Below, one piece after another: positions 4,283 through 7,000 of a stretch of DNA of 7,000 nucleotides (position 1 is its first letter; each line of letters begins with the position of its first letter). The notes below the pieces were generated by a model. The model was given only the letters and a program-made list of their open reading frames with translations, was not told the origin of the DNA and searched no databases. This stretch comes from Acidithiobacillus sp. (GTDB lineage: Bacteria; Pseudomonadota; Gammaproteobacteria; Acidithiobacillales; Acidithiobacillaceae). The stretch is from the NCBI GenBank assembly GCA_028065135.1, contig JAPTWR010000114.1:81703-88702 (forward strand). The letters run 5' to 3'. The translations under genes were made by a program, and so were the position numbers.

Positions 4283-4814
4283 ATTCAAACTCCTTGTGCG
4301 GCAATAAATCCAGACTCATTAACCAGTCCTGAATTTTGCCAAAGCATGCATCGGAAATGGTCCAGTCCGGCTCCCCTCCATCCAGACAAAGGCCGTGGCC
4401 ATAAGGATGGGTTCCGATCATGGTGGAGATGGGATATCTGGAGACGAATTGCCCCAGATTGGTGTGTGGGAAGCGGGTATCGTAAAACTCAACCAGCGCT
4501 TCGTCCTTTACGTGCATAATGCAATTTCGTAACCCATAGAGTTCGCCTTTCTGCACGACGCGGACGGCCCAGGTCAGGCGATCAGTGAAAATTCTGACCA
4601 AAACATACTGCGGTAGGTTTTGGGCGTGCTCCCGCTTCGCAAGGACTTTGGAAATGGCATGTATTACCTCATGCGCCATAGCAGGCTGAATGTCATTCCA
4701 TTTATGATGCAGGGTTGAGACCTCTTGCTCTGTCATTGCTGTATATCCCAGCGCCAAAGCCACCGCAGCCAAGACGGTCACGGTGCCTGTGTCATTGCGG
4801 GTGTTTCGGTTCAT
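4275..4814 (-). CDS. 179-residue hypothetical protein
   Basis: Starts MNRNTRNDTGTVTVLAAVAL and ends LLPHKEFEYV. ATG 4814-4812 has AGGAGG six bases upstream. An in-frame extension to 4877 would run through a GC hairpin and is rejected. Residues 11-26 form one uncharged, alanine-rich stretch that could be an anchor or just a buried helix. The rest looks soluble, with helices at 30-62 and a conserved-looking second half: ALVEFYDTRFPHTNLGQFVS (106-125), GLCLDGGEPDW (141-151) and a C-terminal helix (SDACFGKIQDWLMSLDLL). That second half resembles plasmid and integrative-element hypothetical proteins I have seen, with no known activity. Two GC hairpins lie in its leader. Confidence 0.8.
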   Translation of the reverse strand: MNRNTRNDTGTVTVLAAVALALGYTAMTEQEVSTLHHKWNDIQPAMAHEVIHAISKVLAKREHAQNLPQYVLVRIFTDRLTWAVRVVQKGELYGLRNCIMHVKDEALVEFYDTRFPHTNLGQFVSRYPISTMIGTHPYGHGLCLDGGEPDWTISDACFGKIQDWLMSLDLLPHKEFEYV

Positions 4815-4830
4815 ATGAAACCTCCTGATG

Positions 4831-4848
4831 GCCGGCACGGGTGCCGGC
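4831..4848. repeat. GC hairpin adjoining the ribosome binding site of the gene starting at 4814
   Basis: GCCGGCA (4831-4837) and TGCCGGC (4842-4848) pair around CGGG; a further pair is possible inside the loop. On the minus strand it ends four bases before the AGGAGG site (4821-4826), close enough to influence ribosome access. Confidence 0.6.
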
Positions 4849-4876
4849 GGTTGATCCGTAAAAGCAGTTGCAGACA

Positions 4877-4898
4877 CCCCGGCAATGATGCCGGGGTT
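4877..4898. repeat. 9-bp GC hairpin between the genes at 4923 and 4814
   Basis: ACCCCGGCA (4877-4885) and TGCCGGGGT (4890-4898) are perfect complements around ATGA. It is 24 bases past the stop of the 63-residue gene. No T-run follows on the minus strand (TGTCTGCAACTGC), so a classic intrinsic terminator is unlikely. Confidence 0.65.
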
Positions 4899-4922
4899 GG
4901 GATGGATGGTGCGGCGTCTGAT

Positions 4923-5114
4923 CTACGACGGAATTCCGGGGGCAAACGCACCCTGTATCCGCTCCAATAGATCCGGATCGGCTACTCCCAGGATTTTTTC
5001 CAGGAAGTATTGTTTATGGTGGGCACCATCGGTTGTCATGCCCTCATTTGCCAGGATGGCAATCATCCGCATGGCGGATTGGTATGAGGCAATGATATGC
5101 GCTTGTTGATCCAT
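4923..5114 (-). CDS. 63-residue hypothetical protein with a TTDGAHHKQYFLEK motif
   Basis: Starts MDQQAHIIASYQSAMRMIAI and ends GAFAPGIPS. ATG 5114-5112 has AAGGAG seven bases upstream. It is almost wholly helical: helix 1 (HIIASYQSAMRMIAILANEG), the polar turn MTTDGAHHKQ, helix 2 (QYFLEKILGVA) and helix 3 (DLLERIQGAF). The ILANEG-TTDGAHHKQxxLEK pattern is shared by short phage and integrative-element proteins I have met before. The twin histidines and the aspartate might bind a metal, but no activity is established to my knowledge. Its leader matches that of the gene starting at 3244, and a 6-bp hairpin precedes the ribosome binding site. Confidence 0.78.
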   Translation of the reverse strand: MDQQAHIIASYQSAMRMIAILANEGMTTDGAHHKQYFLEKILGVADPDLLERIQGAFAPGIPS

Positions 5115-5130
5115 GCTGACACTCCTTGAC

Positions 5131-5149
5131 GGTCGGTGTTTGGCCGACC
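5131..5149. repeat. 6-bp hairpin between the genes at 5160 and 5114
   Basis: GGTCGG (5131-5136) pairs with CCGACC (5144-5149) around a 7-base loop. It starts 11 bases after the upstream stop and ends a few bases before the AAGGAG site of the 63-residue gene. Confidence 0.5.
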
Positions 5150-5159
5150 GGTTAACTGG

Positions 5160-5810
5160 TTAATCCTGCAGACATTCGCCGGACATGAACGCCACCCACG
5201 CGGCCGCTTTGGCAAACGACGCAAACCGGGCCTTGGAAATTCCGTCCATGGTTGCATTGAAGGGCAATTTGGGCGTGTGGTCTTCGGTGATCGAGAATAC
5301 CGGCGCTTGGTAGCGATCATGCACCCAAAGGACGCGACGGGTGTCGGCGTTCATGATTTTCACAAGGCAGTGCTCCAGAATGGTGGTACCGGAACGTTCG
5401 CCTTTGGGCACGAGAATCGGTGACTTGAGCGGCCCGGACGTGCGGCCAATGGTGCCCAGAACGTCATTCTCTTCGCCCCATTCACGCCCAGTATTCGTGT
5501 CTCCATAGAACAGTCGGACGCGAGCGCCACTGACCAGGCAGCGATCGATGACCTTGCACACCTCCGGTAAAGCGTCCGGGTGGTGCCAGGTTTCGCTGAG
5601 GCGGGCATCGGCGTAGGCCTTGATGGCCTCCTTGTATAGGAGGTATTGAGACAGCGTGCCCTTATCGTCCTCACGGACGGGCATGGACAGCCCAAGCCGC
5701 TGGACTATTTTTTCGAGGGTCTTAAACACTTGATCGAACCCCAAGGCGGTACAGCCATCATTGAAGTTTTGAACAAATAGGCCTCGCTCGGTGTTTACGG
5801 TAATTTCCAT
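5160..5810 (-). CDS. 216-residue hypothetical protein
   Basis: The longest protein of the array after the PP-loop enzyme. It starts MEITVNTERGLFVQNFNDGC and ends AFMSGECLQD. ATG 5810-5808 has AGGAG eight bases upstream. Residues 1-70 look helical (GFDQVFKTLEKIVQRLG, SQYLLYKEAIKAYADARL). The centre is a beta-rich block with RVRLFYGDTNTGREW (97-111), ENDVLGTIGRTSGP (114-127) and HCLVKIMNADTRRVLWVHDR (147-166). The C-terminus is a helix with ARFASFAKAAAWVAFMSG. I know similar plasmid and integrative-element proteins only as hypothetical. The central strands with GDTxTGRxW look like a ligand-binding or protein-interaction barrel, which is inference. No signal peptide or catalytic motif can be named. 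Confidence 0.85.
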   Translation of the reverse strand: MEITVNTERGLFVQNFNDGCTALGFDQVFKTLEKIVQRLGLSMPVREDDKGTLSQYLLYKEAIKAYADARLSETWHHPDALPEVCKVIDRCLVSGARVRLFYGDTNTGREWGEENDVLGTIGRTSGPLKSPILVPKGERSGTTILEHCLVKIMNADTRRVLWVHDRYQAPVFSITEDHTPKLPFNATMDGISKARFASFAKAAAWVAFMSGECLQD

Positions 5811-5913
5811 AGTGTTTTCTCCTGGGTAGGGCGCAGCAGTCCACGGATGGTGGTGTTGGCCCCGAACGGGTAATGGGTTACTGAGTGGATGGGTTAAAAC
5901 AGTGGGGCATGAA

Positions 5914-6066
5914 CTACCTGCTCCCTATTTTTTCGCAGAGCATGACCGTCACCTCATACGACTTCTTGGCTTTGAGGATGGCCGCCGCCTTCTTCTGGGC
6001 CTCGTAACTGGTATCGGCCAGGACTTCACACTGCCGATGTTTGTAGAACGCTTTGTAACCGTTCAT
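5914..6066 (-). CDS. 50-residue hypothetical protein with a KSYEVTVMLCEK C-terminus
   Basis: Starts MNGYKAFYKHRQCEVLADTS and ends MLCEKIGSR. ATG 6066-6064 has AAGGAG six bases upstream; an open frame extends further upstream but overlaps the preceding gene and has no such site. The plan is strand (YKAFYKHRQCEVLA), helix (SYEAQKKAAAILKA), strand (SYEVTVMLCEK). Proteins of this design (GYKAFYxGKQxEVxAxTSYxAQ, then KSYEVTV) are common short hypothetical genes of phages and integrative elements; it recalls a small ubiquitin-like or inhibitor fold, which is inference. The gap to the next gene (5811-5913) shows no gene or strong hairpin. Confidence 0.82.
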   Translation of the reverse strand: MNGYKAFYKHRQCEVLADTSYEAQKKAAAILKAKKSYEVTVMLCEKIGSR

Positions 6067-6149
6067 GGGCTGCTCCTTGGATATATCGGAGAGAAATGGA
6101 CGCAACACGCCACAATGGAGTGTCGCTGCCAGGTAGGTTTCGTATTGGT

Positions 6150-6479
6150 CTACTGCGATTGAGCGCAGACCGAAAGAATGTAATCCCGGATCAACGCCAT
6201 GCATTTGGCGTCTTCCTGCGCGGTGATTCCTTTCAGATAAGACTCATCGAGTGGAGTACACATCCGATTGAGAGCGGCCATCACCTCATCAGGAACAGCC
6301 GCTGACATGGAAGAAATGGCTCCTTGAGGCGCTTGTGGGGCGACAGCCAGCATGGCTTTGTAGATGCCCTCACAGCCTTTACCCTGGGCTTCAGCAAATA
6401 TCCCTGCAATGCCCATTTGTCGAGTGGGTTTTACAGGGACGATTCTCCAGTTTGTTGGTTTCGTTTCGTCTTGTGACAT
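6150..6479 (-). CDS. 109-residue hypothetical protein, first gene of the small-gene array
   Basis: Starts MSQDETKPTNWRIVPVKPTR and ends YILSVCAQSQ. ATG 6479-6477 has AGGAG eight bases upstream. The N-terminal 20 residues are polar and proline-containing. Then come a glycine/alanine-rich helical part (GIAGIFAEAQGKGCEGIYKAML, QAPQGAISSMSAAVP) and a C-terminal helical pair (DEVMAALNRMC, AQEDAKCMALIRDYILSVCA) containing three of its four cysteines. The NWRIVPVxPTxxM opening resembles phage and element proteins that start by a WRxVPxxPTxEM motif, whose role is unknown. It follows a 290-base non-coding stretch with strong hairpins, so a promoter for the array probably lies in that stretch. Confidence 0.78.
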   Translation of the reverse strand: MSQDETKPTNWRIVPVKPTRQMGIAGIFAEAQGKGCEGIYKAMLAVAPQAPQGAISSMSAAVPDEVMAALNRMCTPLDESYLKGITAQEDAKCMALIRDYILSVCAQSQ

Positions 6480-6649
6480 AATGGTTCTCCTAATTACGGA
6501 TTATTAATTGCAAGTTTGTATGGCTATCGTGCGACATCGGTATTCATGCCGCGGAGATGCCACAGATATGTAGAAAGTGCCGCATTTCAGGATTACGGCC
6601 TGATCACGCCTGCAAGCAGGGAGAAAGCTTTTCATATAGGTTATGCGCT

Positions 6650-6682
6650 CTGCTTTTCTATAACGGCATTATAGAAAAGCAG
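6650..6682. repeat. 14-bp perfect inverted repeat overlapping a terminator
   Basis: CTGCTTTTCTATAA (6650-6663) is the exact complement of TTATAGAAAAGCAG (6669-6682) around CGGCA, extendable by two pairs. The right arm shares GCAG with the terminator stem at 6679-6694, so the two structures exclude each other. Confidence 0.75.
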
Positions 6683-6694
6683 GGTTGCCCCTGC
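6675..6694 (-). terminator. Intrinsic terminator candidate, GNRA-loop stem followed by T4
   Basis: On the minus strand GCAGGG (6694-6689), the tetraloop GCAA and CCCTGC (6684-6679) form a 6-bp GC-rich stem, followed at once by TTTT (6678-6675) and CTATAAT. It lies 75 bases past the stop of the right-edge gene and just after the hairpin at 6704-6724. Confidence 0.55.
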
Positions 6695-6703
6695 GTAATA
6701 AAG

Positions 6704-6724
6704 CGGGTGCCACTTGGGCACCCG
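6704..6724. repeat. 8-bp GC hairpin after the right-edge gene
   Basis: CGGGTGCC (6704-6711) pairs with GGCACCCG (6717-6724) around ACTTG. On the minus strand it is followed by CTTTATTA, a weak T-rich tail, so it may be a first terminator for the gene stopping at 6770. Confidence 0.6.
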
Positions 6725-6769
6725 TAAGAATTAGCTTGCCATTTCGTGCGGCGGAAGCACTTTGTTTCC

Positions 6770-7000
6770 TTATTGCGCTTTCACAGCCAACTCCACGTAG
6801 AACCGGCCATAAAGACTGTCGTTGAGCACGAAGCGACTATTCGTTTCGTCGTAATGGCTGGCCAGGGCACGTACTGCCTCAGATACCATATCCTTCCCCA
6901 TATTCGGGATAAGCTGGTAGGAGGACCGCACATTGTCTGGCGTGGGCCGTTCAACCGATTTAAGGTTGTAGGGGAGGATTTCCCATAGCGTGTCGATGGC
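6770..7000 (-). CDS. Hypothetical protein, C-terminal 76 residues, start beyond the right edge
   Basis: An open minus-strand frame covering 7000 to the TAA at 6772-6770; its first in-window residues are AIDTLWEILPYNLKSVERPT. The end reads SRFVLNDSLYGRFYVELAVKAQ. No in-window start is supported, so the gene continues to the right. The visible part looks soluble and mixed: a helix (DTLWEIL), a polar region (KSVERPTPDNVRSSYQLIPN), a helix (KDMVSEAVRALASHYDE) and a terminal strand (RFYVELAVK). I do not recognise the family. An overlapping plus-strand frame (6746-6988) is its shadow. The hairpins after its stop suggest it ends a transcription unit. Confidence 0.7.
   Translation of the reverse strand, partial: AIDTLWEILPYNLKSVERPTPDNVRSSYQLIPNMGKDMVSEAVRALASHYDETNSRFVLNDSLYGRFYVELAVKAQ

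Larger units (their letters stand above)
6480..6769. other. Non-coding stretch with terminator-type hairpins and probable array leader
   Basis: From the stop of the right-edge gene the minus strand carries a hairpin at 6704-6724, a terminator-like stem at 6679-6694 and an overlapping 14-bp inverted repeat at 6650-6682. Then about 150 bases without a clear gene lead to the array. A TATAAT in minus orientation (6668-6673) exists but has no recognisable -35 box and lies inside the inverted repeat. A 43-codon open frame at 6504-6635 has no ribosome binding site and is not called. Confidence 0.55.

Noticed and set aside
4079..4519. 146-codon plus-strand open frame
   Set aside because: Shadow of the two overlapping minus-strand genes at 3824-4814; no start signal and no protein-like pattern.
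5360..5695. 111-codon minus-strand open frame
   Set aside because: Lies wholly inside the 216-residue gene in another frame.
6067..6204. 46-codon upstream extension of the 50-residue gene
   Set aside because: It overlaps the preceding gene, has no ribosome binding site, and the internal ATG at 6066 has AAGGAG at ideal spacing.
6504..6635. 43-codon minus-strand ORF beginning MKSFLPACRRDQ
   Set aside because: No ribosome binding site, unconvincing composition, and located in the leader of the array.
1..7000. CRISPR array, expected because of Csx16
   Set aside because: No regularly spaced direct repeats were seen anywhere; the tandem stems at 3330-3390 are two different inverted repeats, not CRISPR repeats.
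1..7000. tRNA or rRNA genes and insertion-sequence ends
   Set aside because: No cloverleaf with a T-loop motif, no rRNA-like stretch and no transposase fragment was recognised.

Overview
The window reads as an accessory region of a proteobacterial mobile element (an integrative element, plasmid or phage). The evidence is a long one-way array of very small genes, a DUF3085-type protein, and defence- or modification-type proteins at one end. Base composition looks balanced to slightly GC-rich by eye. A beta-, gamma- or acidithiobacillus-type host fits but is an inference. I see no replication, transfer, integrase or structural gene, so the element type stays open.

Layout, read in the direction of transcription (minus strand, high to low coordinates). 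An unrecognised gene enters from the right edge and stops at 6770. It is followed by two or three hairpins (6648-6724), one of which looks like an intrinsic terminator. From about 6479 down to 1680 runs a tightly packed set of small genes: 6150-6479, 5914-6066, 5160-5810, 4923-5114, 4275-4814, 3824-4282, possibly 3712-3813, 3512-3697, 3272-3508, 3026-3244, 2866-3012, 2756-2884, 2295-2759 (DUF3085), a frame-ambiguous small ORF ending at 2176, 1964-2146 and 1680-1949. Most have a clear AGGAG-type ribosome binding site 4-9 bases before ATG. Several overlap through ATGA, TAATG or a few bases, so the array is probably translated as one or a few polycistronic messages. Compact GC hairpins sit between many of these genes.

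The array is then interrupted (about 1352-1680) by a GC hairpin and by a plus-strand unit. That unit has a perfect TATAAT box at 1367-1372, five successive stem-loops, and a long stem ending in six T at 1601-1606. It is a candidate structured RNA, or a short mRNA for a 54-residue membrane peptide. It is the only plus-strand unit I can support.

The left end holds a second minus-strand cassette: a 45-residue ORF overlapping by ATGA a 339-residue PAPS-reductase-family ATP pyrophosphatase, then, 27 bases on, the first 56 residues of a Csx16-family protein that runs off the left edge. Csx16 proteins belong to type III CRISPR loci and are regarded as ring nucleases that destroy cyclic oligoadenylate. 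Here no CRISPR repeat, effector or Cas10 gene is visible, so this copy could be a counter-defence gene of the element, or the edge of a CRISPR locus lying further left.

Most of the small proteins are of unknown function. Several resemble short hypothetical proteins common on phages and integrative elements, but this is recognition from memory, not a search.
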